64,000 bases of DNA from Alteromonas lipotrueae (GTDB lineage Bacteria; Pseudomonadota; Gammaproteobacteria; Enterobacterales; Alteromonadaceae). The stretch is taken from positions 164,276-228,275 of the forward strand of contig NZ_JAESDI010000010.1 in NCBI RefSeq assembly GCF_019249215.1. The letters are read 5' to 3'. The position numbers and the translations under genes are program-made. A model generated the notes under the pieces. It saw only the letters and a list, made by a program, of their open reading frames with translations. It searched no databases and was not told the DNA's origin. Below, piece after piece: positions 43,655-51,914 of the stretch (the first letter of the stretch is position 1; each line of letters opens with the position of its first letter).

Positions 43655-43831
43655 TTAAGCGAAGTTTTGCGTTTCACTCAATGGCACCGTGGTTTGATGG
43701 CCTGCCTTCCCATCGCCTTCCAGTCCGCTTGTACTTTTGGTTAAAATATCTAACATACACGCGCCTAAAGCTTGCATCATGGTACTTAGGTCACGGTTAT
43801 TACTTCGTTGAATAAATTTAGCTATCACCAC
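43655..43831 (-). CDS. Possible small protein, 58 residues, unknown
   Basis: A GTG at 43831 (or 43828) opens a frame reading VVIAKFIQRSNNRDLSTMMQ and ending ETQNFA. AGGG lies close upstream. The composition looks protein-like, but no family is recognised and the frame stays open well upstream of the GTG, so the start is not certain. It lies in a 775-base stretch (43563-44337) that otherwise holds only repeat material. It could also be a leftover of a larger gene. Confidence 0.25.
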   Translation of the reverse strand: MVIAKFIQRSNNRDLSTMMQALGACMLDILTKSTSGLEGDGKAGHQTTVPLSETQNFA

Positions 43832-43873
43832 AACCCTGTACTTGCTAAAGCTAGTCGAAAAGACAGTAAGAAA

Positions 43874-43936
43874 AAGGGAGTGAGAGTATGTGCAGAAGGA
43901 ATTTTATTTGGAAAAAGTACTCTGGCCCCGCTTTAT
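43874..43936. repeat. Dispersed palindromic repeat, copy 10
   Basis: GGGAGTGAGAGTATGT faces AGTACTCTGGCCCC near 43918-43931, with a loop of about 25 bases. A further half-arm, AATTAATGGGGCAAAATAT, lies at 43582-43600. No gene ends next to this copy, unlike most others. Confidence 0.55.
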
Positions 43937-44349
43937 TTTTGTTCTATAGGCTAGGTTAATCTCAAGTAGATTATGTGTGGGCTTTGCACTTGTAGTAGAA
44001 TAGGCATAAGCAGATCATCACATTACTCTTTATTATTTACGGTGTGTTATTCAACCTGAATCTTGGATAAGTAACGCCTGTAAGTAAAGCTTCCCCCTGT
44101 TTTTATTGCTCCTCATGAGTTTAGAACGACTAGACAGCATTATGGACGCGTTAATGTAGGCAAAGATATTATGACTTTCCCTCGTTAAAATGGATTAGAA
44201 ATAGATAGCTAATGGTTCTCAAATTGAAGTGTATGGTGAAAATCACTTCAGTTTGATATCTCTCATCCAAAACACAGGTTGGTTAGCGAGTTTTTGTGAC
44301 GGTTTAATGATGATACCTACCTTCTACTTTTAAATATTTGGAACACCAA
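43937..44349. other. Intergenic stretch without recognisable gene
   Basis: About 410 A+T-rich bases before the SEC-C protein gene. Both strands are full of stops. No tRNA-like fold, terminator or clear promoter was seen, other than scattered TATATT-like runs. Confidence 0.5.
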
Positions 44350-44691
44350 ATGTCAGATAAATTTTTTTTTAAAGGTCGTAAAGACGCCCGTCAAACGACC
44401 CTAACATACGGTTATGAACGAAACGCTAGCCGTATTGCCGGTAGTAAAAAATATCCGCTTAAATTAGTAGTAACTAATGAAGCTCGAAAACATGAAGTAA
44501 AGGCATTAGTGGCAGAAGCTGGTTTGTATGCAGATATTACAGTTGATACCACGGAAAGCGCGGTCGAATCTATACAAGCGTTAACAGTAATACTAAATAA
44601 AAAAGGCACTGTAACAGTAGAAAAAGCCCCTGCACGTAACGACCCTTGTATTTGCGGTAGTGGTAAAAAATATAAGAAGTGCTGTGGCTAA
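44350..44691 (+). CDS. SEC-C motif metal-binding protein, PBPRA1643 family
   Basis: This 113-residue protein begins [22 protein letters not shown] and ends with the SEC-C zinc motif [18 protein letters not shown] (C-x-C-x8-C-C), the same motif found at the C-terminus of SecA. The middle part ([24 protein letters not shown]) is an alpha/beta unit. This combination defines the PBPRA1643 family of marine gammaproteobacteria. The role is unknown, probably RNA- or ribosome-linked metal binding. The start at 44350 has GGA 7 bases upstream; a TTG 12 bases earlier is unlikely. A repeat-derived terminator follows within 15 bases. Confidence 0.88.
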   Translation: MSDKFFFKGRKDARQTTLTYGYERNASRIAGSKKYPLKLVVTNEARKHEVKALVAEAGLYADITVDTTESAVESIQALTVILNKKGTVTVEKAPARNDPCICGSGKKYKKCCG

Positions 44692-44699
44692 CGCGAAGC

Positions 44700-44751
44700 T
44701 AAATAAGGTCAGAGTACATTATTGCTTTGTCTCAAAAGTACTCTGCCCTAC
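44700..44751. repeat. Dispersed palindromic repeat, copy 11, between convergent genes
   Basis: GGTCAGAGTAC (44707-44717) pairs with AGTACTCTGCCC (44738-44749) around a 20-base loop. It fills the whole space between the SEC-C gene stop and the alpha/beta hydrolase stop and could terminate both. Confidence 0.75.
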
Positions 44752-45759
44752 CTAATTCTTTCCTTTCAATGCATTCAAAATTAGTTGCCCGCTTTCTTCA
44801 GGCGCATCGAGCCAAGGTAAGTGACTGGCATTTTTGATAATGTGAATAGAGGCGTTGTTCATTTTTGATACTAAATATTCAGCATTTTCAATAGTGTCCC
44901 AAACATCTTTATCACCAACAATAAAAGTCACGTTGTGGGATAGGCTAAACAATGTATTTTGGATCAGGAATTCCTCTTTAAATCCGCCAAATTCTATACA
45001 GTTTTCAAGCAGTGAATTGAATGTGCGAGCATTTCCGGGAATAAGCTGGGCATTAACATCATTTTGCCAATAGATATCAGATAATTGTTCCGGTTTATGC
45101 GCCAGCATCATGCCATGAAAGTCCTTACTTCCCTCAACTGTCGGTTTGCCAATTAGCTTTAATAGTATTTTATTGGCGCCCGGTAGGCCCATCAAAATAA
45201 CTTGGGGCGGGATCGTTGTGGTGCCTCCTGCTGGGTGCCCAATCAACACAAGCTTTCTCACGCGTTCTGGGTAAATATCTGCAAAATTCACACTGAAAAG
45301 TCCACCCATCGAATGTCCTATCAAGTGGGCACTGTCTAAATTTAAAGCGTCCATAAAAGATCGAATGAACTCTGCACCATGTTTCGTCAGGTTCACACCA
45401 TCATAGCTAAAGTTGTCGGTTAAGCCGCTTCCTGGGCGATCCAAAACAAACAAATGGTAAGACTTAGCCAGTTCTTCCATGATAGTAAACCACTGTGAAG
45501 CATAACCCCCCCCGCCATGGATCAGAATTAAAGGCTCGCCTTCACCCATTTCGTAATAATGAACACGTTTAACTGGCCCTTGTGTATTCACAAAATTCGA
45601 TTGAGGGGATATGCCTGCTTCTTTAAATAAAACGCCGGTACTTTGTCTATAGGCGGCATTACTGGTTTCCGTAAATTCTTTATCCAACACTGCCGCCCAC
45701 ACAACAAGGATAAGTATGACCCCCAACAAAACCAAAAGAATCTTAATCCATAACTTCAT
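44752..45759 (-). CDS. Alpha/beta hydrolase with N-terminal membrane anchor
   Basis: This 335-residue hydrolase has an N-terminal helix (about 4-25, LWIKILLVLLGVILILVVWA) that anchors it to the inner membrane with the enzyme outside. Oxyanion motif HGGGGYASQW, nucleophile S150 in GHSMGGLF, acid in FIVGDKDVWD and histidine in NASHLPWLDAPEE form the complete triad. It resembles haloperoxidase/epoxide hydrolase-type esterases; the substrate is unknown. The ATG at 45759 is chosen because AGGAG lies 5 bases upstream; a TTG at 45774 would include it. The gene is probably monocistronic, since a repeat separates it from the lipoprotein gene upstream. Confidence 0.86.
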   Translation of the reverse strand: MKLWIKILLVLLGVILILVVWAAVLDKEFTETSNAAYRQSTGVLFKEAGISPQSNFVNTQGPVKRVHYYEMGEGEPLILIHGGGGYASQWFTIMEELAKSYHLFVLDRPGSGLTDNFSYDGVNLTKHGAEFIRSFMDALNLDSAHLIGHSMGGLFSVNFADIYPERVRKLVLIGHPAGGTTTIPPQVILMGLPGANKILLKLIGKPTVEGSKDFHGMMLAHKPEQLSDIYWQNDVNAQLIPGNARTFNSLLENCIEFGGFKEEFLIQNTLFSLSHNVTFIVGDKDVWDTIENAEYLVSKMNNASIHIIKNASHLPWLDAPEESGQLILNALKGKN

Positions 45760-45789
45760 GTTCGCTCCTAGCAATTTAGTTAAGCCATA

Positions 45790-45837
45790 GAAAGGGGCTA
45801 CGTATTTTAAAGGTACTTATGTACTATGCCCTTCTTT
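45790..45837. repeat. Dispersed palindromic repeat, copy 12
   Basis: GGGGCTACGTA (45794-45804) faces TATGTACTATGCCC near 45818-45831. The arms have drifted but still pair. It sits 6 bases past the stop of the lipoprotein gene at 45844. Confidence 0.55.
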
Positions 45838-45843
45838 CTTTTC

Positions 45844-46242
45844 TCACTTTGCTTCTGCCAAACAAGTCATCTCAGCGATTTTTTCAATATCACCAGTTTG
45901 GTCGTTACGCAATACACAGTCCTTTCCATCGGTCAGCAACGTAAACGTAAATGCGGGGTTATTGTGCCTTCCCTCAATAGGTAACCTTCTCTCGTCCAAG
46001 TGCGCTTTACGCTCAATACTAACTTGCGAAGATTCAGAAAATACATCGTCGGCAAGGGTAACTTTTACACCGCCAAACCAGTCGCTAATTTTAGTCTCTA
46101 TTATCTGTTTCTGGGCAAAATTCAAGTCGTCAGTAAGCGCGTCAACTAAGTCATTTTCACTTGGCACTGCGGTTATTGCGCACCCACTTGCTAAAGCAAA
46201 TGAAATGGCACCAGCACCTAAAACTAGCTTAAAAAGCGCCAT
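45844..46242 (-). CDS. Small lipoprotein of unknown function
   Basis: This 132-residue protein has a lipoprotein signal with cysteine at residue 21 (ALASGC). The mature part is acidic, with a helix (NDLVDALTDDLNFAQKQIIET), strands (VKVTLADDVFSE, FTFTLLTDGKDCVLR) and one cysteine pair (KDCVLR, EMTCLAE) that could form a disulfide. No family is recognised. Its start overlaps the stop of the S41 peptidase gene by one base (TAATG), so the two are translated together. It may be an accessory or regulatory subunit of that peptidase, by position only. Confidence 0.68.
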   Translation of the reverse strand: MALFKLVLGAGAISFALASGCAITAVPSENDLVDALTDDLNFAQKQIIETKISDWFGGVKVTLADDVFSESSQVSIERKAHLDERRLPIEGRHNNPAFTFTLLTDGKDCVLRNDQTGDIEKIAEMTCLAEAK

Positions 46243-47918
46243 TACTGGCGCTCCTCAATTACAGGTTCGTTAACCTTATTGTGCAAAATAAAGGTGTTTC
46301 TACGCGTATTCGGGTTATCGATAGATATCAGGGCATTTCCGGTTTGGCTATTCGACGTGCTAGCAGCGTTTTCTTGATTGCCTAAAGCGTTAGCCTTAGT
46401 GAGCTCCTCTGTTGAAGCAACCACAGGGCAGCTGCCGGTAGCAGAATATTCCAAGGCCGCTGCCAACATTCCTTCTTCAGGATTACCTAACACTGCTGTA
46501 AAGTCGTCTTCTATATCACAGCCAGGTAGTTCGAAGTCGAAGCTAGGGGATGCTACCGGCATAAAACCGTCAGAGTAATCGCCGAAGCCTTTATTGTTCA
46601 CGCCTTGGAACTGAATAGTGAAATAGGTTTCGCCGCAGTTATCAGTAGGATAGAAACCATATGGTTTACCACAGGTGGTGGAGCCTATTTGTACCACCTC
46701 CACATCGACACCCCGCAATGCGTTCATTACCGCTTCACTGGCAGAGCACGTTGAACCCGTGGTTATCACGTAAACACGTGTAAGCGACAAACTAGGTAAT
46801 AAAGTGTCCGTTAGCACGCCGGCGTTATAGTCAATTTCGTTACTATAAAATGGGGTTGCCTGCACCGTGCCACCGGTTACCGGATTTGTTGTGCCGCTCT
46901 TATCGTTAAAGCGCGTGGTTTCGAAAATAGCGTTATTGGTTTGGCTAGGGCCTGCTACCATATAGGAAACCTGAGAAGCTAATGCTAGTAAACCACCACC
47001 GTTGTAACGCAGGTCTATTACCAGTTCGGTTACATTCTCATCTACGAATAAATCAAACGCATCGACAAGGCCATCTTGGGCTGTGCGAATAAAGGTATTG
47101 AACTGAAAGTAACCTGTTTTGCCAATTTCAGTATCTAGCACGCTAACGTTTTGCACTGGCGTTACGCTTACATCAGCGGAGGTTATATCTACTACCAGTG
47201 GGCTGCCGTCAATCAACTCAAATTCGAAGCTTGTGACCGTGCCAGGATTAGCTGGAAACAAGGCTGTGTTAATAGCGTCTACACCGCTTTGGGTATTGTC
47301 ATTAACGAAGTCGATACCATTAACCGTAATCAATGAAGCGCCACGAGGTACATTGGCTAACGCTGCAGGTGAGTCAGGTTCGGTAAAACGAACCACAAGC
47401 TCTCGGGGCGAAGTGCTAGCAACAAACTCCCAATCAAATCCATAGCCTGAAGAGACACCGGTTTGGGTTAGCTCATTATATTCAGCGGTATCTTGAGAAA
47501 AGTGAAAGTTATCTTTTAGTGTGCCACTTGGCGTTAACTCTGTGGTTTTCAATTGGTCGAAATAGGCCAATACCGAGAAATTCTCGGGATCATTATCAGG
47601 TACTTCGTCGTACCAAAGATAGGTGTCGTTAGTCCATGAACGTAACCATAGCTTTTCTTCTAATGCCGAGCCTTGTGAATCAGGATAAGCACTGCCTGTG
47701 AAAGGATCTGAGCCGGTTCTTGGCGTTTCACACTTCGCGATGAAAGTAGATTGTGATTCAAAAACACCAGGCTCCCAAGAAGGGGCACTGCTTACCGGTG
47801 TCGTCGGGGTTACCGGTGTGGTGGTACTGCCACCTCCGCCACTGCCTCCACAACCACTTAGAATGGCAACAGTTACAGCTAGAGCAACACCAGTACATTT
47901 GCGCGCGTTTATCAGCAT
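46242..47918 (-). CDS. S41 family (C-terminal processing) peptidase, lipoprotein
   Basis: This 558-residue lipoprotein has the lipid cysteine in ILSGCGG, then a glycine/threonine/proline linker. A S41 N-terminal helical part precedes a PDZ-like domain (about 180-250, VRFTEPDSPAALANVPRGASLITVNG). The S41 protease core follows, with LRYNGGG, the catalytic serine in TTGSTCSASEAVMNAL and the lysine in GSTTCGKPYG. It probably degrades or trims envelope proteins at the outer membrane or periplasm. The paired cysteines around the active site (STCSASE, TTCGKP) suggest a disulfide. The gene leads a two-gene operon with the small lipoprotein. Confidence 0.87.
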   Translation of the reverse strand: MLINARKCTGVALAVTVAILSGCGGSGGGGSTTTPVTPTTPVSSAPSWEPGVFESQSTFIAKCETPRTGSDPFTGSAYPDSQGSALEEKLWLRSWTNDTYLWYDEVPDNDPENFSVLAYFDQLKTTELTPSGTLKDNFHFSQDTAEYNELTQTGVSSGYGFDWEFVASTSPRELVVRFTEPDSPAALANVPRGASLITVNGIDFVNDNTQSGVDAINTALFPANPGTVTSFEFELIDGSPLVVDITSADVSVTPVQNVSVLDTEIGKTGYFQFNTFIRTAQDGLVDAFDLFVDENVTELVIDLRYNGGGLLALASQVSYMVAGPSQTNNAIFETTRFNDKSGTTNPVTGGTVQATPFYSNEIDYNAGVLTDTLLPSLSLTRVYVITTGSTCSASEAVMNALRGVDVEVVQIGSTTCGKPYGFYPTDNCGETYFTIQFQGVNNKGFGDYSDGFMPVASPSFDFELPGCDIEDDFTAVLGNPEEGMLAAALEYSATGSCPVVASTEELTKANALGNQENAASTSNSQTGNALISIDNPNTRRNTFILHNKVNEPVIEERQ

Positions 47919-48172
47919 AGATTTTCCTTATCTAGTCGGCCAACAAAACCCAGGCCATTGAATTAATCAAATATTGCCATATCAAGATGCACCTGACTAT
48001 ATAGTTAGTTTAAATTAATGTGGGGATTCCATTGGCACTTGATAGGAAAGCGGCTAGAAAGTGGTAAAAATAAATAAGGGGAGATGGAGATAAAAACAGA
48101 CTATCTTCTGAAAATTAATAACCCCCCGTTTTCCAATTCCTTTATAATTGTGTGTACTAAGGAGAAAGTGAA

Positions 48173-48670
48173 GTGAGTGAATACGCACGATATTTTAATG
48201 GCTACCCCCAGACTGTTGTTGAGCAAGCGCTACAACTAATAGCCGACAACAAGTTAAGCAATTACCTCGTTAAAAAGTACCCCATTGCGCATACTATAAC
48301 GACCGATAAGTTACTTTATAATTATGCAACCGACCTAAAAAAGCGTTATGTAAAAAATGCGCCGCCTTTTGGACGGGCGGCATTTAAAAAGCAAGGTGAT
48401 ATGGTCACCAATGCGTTGGGTACACATACCTATCGAATGCAAGGCAAAACGCGTAAGCATGACTTAGCCATTAACAGCGACTTGCTGTACGCCCCCGAGC
48501 CTTTACTCAAAGCGCTAGTGGTACATGAACTCGCTCACTTTAAAGAAAAAGACCATAACAAAGGTTTCTATCAACTTTGCTGTTATATGGAGCCGCAATA
48601 CCACCAGTTAGAATTAGATTTGCGATTGTTTTGCGTTGCTGTTGCTATGGGCGAAAATCCTTACCGATAA
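48173..48670 (+). CDS. YgjP-like metallopeptidase (DUF45)
   Basis: This 165-residue protein has a zinc-metallopeptidase motif, VVHELAHFKEKDHNKGFYQLC, in which HELAH and the third histidine of KDHNKGFY match the YgjP/DUF45 (PF01863) pattern. The N-terminal part is helical and basic. Members are short gluzincin-like proteins of unclear substrate, sometimes annotated as UTP pyrophosphatase-like. Size and motif spacing agree with the minimal family. No signal peptide is present, so it is cytoplasmic. It is preceded by GGAGA close to the start and is not obviously linked to the genes on either side. Confidence 0.83.
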   Translation: MSEYARYFNGYPQTVVEQALQLIADNKLSNYLVKKYPIAHTITTDKLLYNYATDLKKRYVKNAPPFGRAAFKKQGDMVTNALGTHTYRMQGKTRKHDLAINSDLLYAPEPLLKALVVHELAHFKEKDHNKGFYQLCCYMEPQYHQLELDLRLFCVAVAMGENPYR

Positions 48671-48869
48671 GTTCATCACGCCAGGGTGTTAATTTGGTTG
48701 AAGTATTTACCCCTCCTGTGCAGCCTTCATATCTTACTATCGCATTGCTCATTTATGCGCGTTACAGCACTTACGAAATGCGCAATTACTGTGAAGCTTT
48801 CCTTTCATATTCCCAAAACAAAAAATTTAGGCATAACATCTCATTCTGGGAATTAAAAGGTTTGCCAAT

Positions 48870-49417
48870 ATGCAAAGTGTTAAATTTATCTTATTGGTTT
48901 GTGCACTGATGTTCTCAAGCATTAGTGATGCGCACATAGCAATATTGCCACCTTTCAAATTCGCCATCTAGATGATGGCCGCTGGATATATGAAGTGATG
49001 ACGCCACTGTATGGTATTGACCAGTCGCTTATTGCCAGCAGTAACGTTAAGGCTAAGCTAAAGGCAATTCCGAAAGACAGCGCAGAGTATAAGCAACGAT
49101 TAGTGGCACACATTAAACAAGCCTTTGATGTAAAGGCTTTTAGCCGAGGTGAAAAACCGCAAGAAGTGACCACAAGTCAATTGCGTTTGGGCCAAGGCAA
49201 AATAAAACTCGATGATCATTTGTCGGTGTTTATTTTTGAAATTCTAGACATGCCAGAAAATGTTATGCAGTTGAAGTTTCGTATTAGCAACATGGCTAAC
49301 AACGACTCGCAGAACAATATTTTACGATTGATAGATGGTGCTAAGAATAAAAAGTACTTGTTGAACCATAAAAACAATTTTAGTGGGGTAGATAAAGGCT
49401 TCTTTTTCGCGCCTTAG
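48870..49417 (+). pseudogene. Secreted protein gene with a frameshift after the signal peptide
   Basis: An ATG at 48870 (AAAAGG upstream) encodes a clear signal peptide, MQSVKFILLVCALMFSSISDA. That frame stops at 48949-48951. The mature protein continues in another frame as AHSNIATFQIRHLDDGRWIYEVMTPLYGIDQ and runs to 49417, ending DKGFFFAP. The switch is near the GCGCACAT sequence at 48931-48938 and would be repaired by removing two bases or adding one. The joined product would be about 180 residues, with a conserved-looking acidic/basic mix (KLKAIPKDSAEYKQRLVAHIKQAFDV) and no known family. It may be a recent frameshift or a sequencing error. An internal start at 48995 would give a cytoplasmic fragment only. 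Confidence 0.7.
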
Positions 49418-49431
49418 TGCTTTTTAAAACG

Positions 49432-49486
49432 GGTTTAGCCGCAGCAAGTTATTCTTAGTTTACTTGCAAGCCAAAGCGGCTAAACC
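49432..49486 (+). terminator. Stem-loop after the secreted protein gene
   Basis: GGTTTAGCCGC (49432-49442) pairs perfectly with 49476-49486; a nested GCAAG/CTTGC pair lies inside. ATTTTAAG follows. It is placed 15 bases after the stop codon and is a probable terminator, although the T-run is short. Confidence 0.6.
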
Positions 49487-49505
49487 ATTTTAAGCAGAGC
49501 GTTGG

Positions 49506-49560
49506 CGGGGGGAATACATCGTCTAGTCGGTAACATACTCTCACGTCATTTCCCCTTTTT
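49506..49560. repeat. Possible diverged dispersed repeat at the LysE gene stop
   Basis: On the minus strand AAAAGGGG and GTGAGAGTATGT are followed by ATGTATTCCCCCC. This resembles the arms of copy 10, but pairing is poor. It overlaps the LysE stop codon region. It is a weak member of the family. Confidence 0.35.
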
Positions 49561-50162
49561 TAAATAATCAAAAACAATGTAGCAGCTGTGGCTGCAGCCA
49601 TGGTGAAGTTGAAGCGCTTTCTGCGCATGGGCGAGCTAAGCCAAATTTTTATTTTGGCGCCTACTGCAGCCCAAATAGAAATGCACGGGAATCCAATAAG
49701 CGCAAAGGCCATAACAATAGCAAGACCCGATTCTGCGTAGTGTTCACCGGGAACAGAAAATGTGCCTACACTAGCCAATGCCATCATCCACGCTTTAGGA
49801 TTAATCAATTGAAACAGTGCGCCCTCCCACCACTTAAGTGGCCCTTGGCGGCTGGTTTTCTTGATTTCAATTTCATCGGTAGGTGCAGTAGCAATTTTAA
49901 CGGCCAGCCACAGTAAATACGCAATGCCCAGTACTTTTAGTACGGTATACAAGGCGGGAAATAATGTGAAAAGTGCCCCTACGCCCAAAAGCGTGCTAAT
50001 CATTAGCCCTGCCACCCCCACTACAATACCCAACATATGTGGAATCGACTTCTTGTAACCATACTGTGCCCCCGATGCCAATAGCATTAAGTTGTTGGGG
50101 CCGGGCGTTACTGTACTAATAAAAGCAAAAGTGGCGAGTGCAAAAAGTAACGAAATTTCCAT
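49560..50162 (-). CDS. LysE family amino-acid exporter
   Basis: This 200-residue inner-membrane protein has six helices. The N-terminal MEISLLFALATFAFISTVTPGPNNLMLLASGAQYG carries the LysE/RhtB signature (TPGPNN). Later motifs are GIAYLLWLAVKI and LFQLINPKAWMMALA (NPKAW). Members export basic amino acids, threonine or homoserine, or quorum compounds. The start at 50162 has AAAGGGA about 6 bases upstream; the frame stays open 41 codons further without support. It is divergent from the MocR-type regulator at 50424, a standard arrangement in which the regulator controls the exporter. Confidence 0.88.
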   Translation of the reverse strand: MEISLLFALATFAFISTVTPGPNNLMLLASGAQYGYKKSIPHMLGIVVGVAGLMISTLLGVGALFTLFPALYTVLKVLGIAYLLWLAVKIATAPTDEIEIKKTSRQGPLKWWEGALFQLINPKAWMMALASVGTFSVPGEHYAESGLAIVMAFALIGFPCISIWAAVGAKIKIWLSSPMRRKRFNFTMAAATAATLFLII

Positions 50163-50302
50163 GGTAGTCCCTTTCTCTAATCTTCTATTTAAACCAATAA
50201 GCGACAGTTGAGTTGCAAATCTATAGGCGTTACTTAATAACGCCACAGCATAGTACATTTTAATATGTGTATGTATTAGAGCCAAAAGTATTGAAAATAT
50301 GC

Positions 50303-50436
50303 CATACAGATAGGCGGGAGAGAGGACTGTATGCTTAATTACTATTAGAACTGTATGGTAAGTTCTAGTGACAAGGTAAGGTATAGTTATCTGTATGGTT
50401 ATTATCTGTATAGAGTAAAATAAATGACACTGTATG
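50303..50436. promoter_or_regulatory. Operator array for the MocR-type regulator
   Basis: CTGTATG occurs at 50327-50333, 50351-50357, 50391-50397 and 50430-50436, with CTGTATA at 50406-50412. The inverted form CATACAG is at 50303-50309. Successive starts are 24, 24, 40, 15 and 24 bases apart. Six copies of a 7-base word in 134 bases between divergent lysE-like and mocR-like genes is far above chance. MocR regulators are known to bind short direct repeats in the shared promoter region, so this is very probably the autoregulatory and exporter control site. The last copy lies just inside the mocR-like coding region. Confidence 0.75.
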
Positions 50437-51851
50437 AGTCGCTTGCCTGTGAACTAAAAGCCCAAATAGATCGTGGGCTATTTGAACAAGGAGATAAGCT
50501 TCCCTCGGTAAGGCAACTATCTCAAGAATACCACGTTAGCATCGCTACGGTACAAGAAGCCTATCGGGTTTTAGAATCTCAAATGTACGTTGAAGCGAAG
50601 CCTAAATCGGGCTATTTCGTATCGTCAAATACGACATTAAATAATACACCTAAAATGACTAAGCCGCCGCAACGGCCAATGGATGTGTCTCAGTGGGAAG
50701 ATGTACTCAACATGTTGTTGAATACGTTTAACAAAGACAGTGGTATTGAAACGCGATGCCAGTTCCAGCACGCCATGCCCAACATGACCGCTAAAACCCT
50801 TAAGCCACTGACAAAGCGCCTGTATGAATTAACGAAGAATAGGCCGCTTGATGGCATGGTGTACGGTGATGTGAAGGGTGATCAGAACCTTAGAAAGCAG
50901 CTTAGCCGGCTTACTGCTGCCTCGGGTTGTAGGTTGCAGTCGGATGAGTTTATCGTTACCTCAGGTTGCCAAGAAGCATTGTCTGTATGCCTTCGTGCGG
51001 TGGCCAATGCGGGTGATGTCATCGTGGTTGAATCACCGGGCTTTTACGGTGCCATGCAAGCAATAAAAGGCGCGAATTTAAAAGCACTAGAAATACCTAC
51101 AGACTCTGAAACTGGCTTGAGTTTAGATGCATTAAAACTGGCGCTAGATCAATGGCCGGTAAAAGCCATTCTGGTAGCACCTACCGTCAATAATCCTCAG
51201 GGTTTTGTTATGCCCGATAACAAGAAAAAAGCGCTCTACGATATGGCCAGAGAATACGATGTCGCCATTATTGAAGATGATATTTACGGCGACATTGCTT
51301 ATTCGTATCCGCGCCCAAGAACGGTTAAGTCGTTTGATGAGGATGGCCGGGTTTTATTGTGTTCTTCGTTTTCTAAGACCTTAGCGCCGGGTTTTAGAGT
51401 GGGGTGGATAGCCCCAGGAAGCTTTAGGAACCAAGTACTTCATGCAAAGTATGTTAGCAGTTCCATGTGCCCCACATTGCCTCAGCTCGCCATAGCAAGC
51501 TATATCGAACAAGGCGGTTACGACAAGCACATACGTGCAATGCGCCACTATTACTTAAGTGCAAGAGATGCTTTGCGCGCTGATATTAAGCGTTATTTTC
51601 CACAAGATACGTGCGTGAGCTACCCTCAAGGCGGGTACGTACTGTGGGTTGAATTAAATGCGAAATACGACGCGGTTAAACTGGCTGATAAAGCCAAAGA
51701 ACAGGGGATTTATATCGCGCCAGGGCAGTTATTTTCAGCGACAGGAAAGTACCGAAACTGTTTGCGGTTCAACTTCATTGACGGTACGCAAGATGTTCGT
51801 ACACACAGCATAAAGTTGCTTGGCGAATTGATTGAGTCATTAGCTGAGTGA
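50424..51851 (+). CDS. MocR-type regulator (GntR HTH plus aminotransferase domain)
   Basis: In this 475-residue regulator, residues about 1-70 are a GntR winged helix (GDKLPSVRQLSQEYHVSIATVQEAYRVLE). Residues about 110-470 form a fold-type I aminotransferase-like domain with the PLP lysine in SSFSKTLAPGFRVGW and the aspartate of the cofactor site in IIEDDIYGDI. MocR proteins use PLP or an amino-acid adduct as effector. It lies divergent to the LysE exporter and is preceded by an array of CTGTATG sites, so it probably senses the amino acid that LysE exports. Full domain length is present, with no disrupted motif. Confidence 0.9.
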   Translation: MTLYESLACELKAQIDRGLFEQGDKLPSVRQLSQEYHVSIATVQEAYRVLESQMYVEAKPKSGYFVSSNTTLNNTPKMTKPPQRPMDVSQWEDVLNMLLNTFNKDSGIETRCQFQHAMPNMTAKTLKPLTKRLYELTKNRPLDGMVYGDVKGDQNLRKQLSRLTAASGCRLQSDEFIVTSGCQEALSVCLRAVANAGDVIVVESPGFYGAMQAIKGANLKALEIPTDSETGLSLDALKLALDQWPVKAILVAPTVNNPQGFVMPDNKKKALYDMAREYDVAIIEDDIYGDIAYSYPRPRTVKSFDEDGRVLLCSSFSKTLAPGFRVGWIAPGSFRNQVLHAKYVSSSMCPTLPQLAIASYIEQGGYDKHIRAMRHYYLSARDALRADIKRYFPQDTCVSYPQGGYVLWVELNAKYDAVKLADKAKEQGIYIAPGQLFSATGKYRNCLRFNFIDGTQDVRTHSIKLLGELIESLAE

Positions 51852-51914
51852 GTGGAAATACACTGTGTGTTTGGTAACAAACGTACCAAACACACAATGC
51901 TGGGGTGCAGTAAG

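Noticed and set aside
47698..47961. Plus-strand frame with a proline-rich stretch
   Set aside because: It is the complement of the glycine-rich linker of the S41 peptidase lipoprotein.
48077..48128. AAGGGGAGATGG...AATAACCCCCC as a possible repeat copy
   Set aside because: The outer G and C runs pair, but the diagnostic GAGTAC / GTACTC core is missing.
48577..48909. Plus-strand open frame of 110 residues
   Set aside because: It overlaps the YgjP-like gene out of frame and then runs through intergenic sequence and the next signal peptide; no start signal or family.
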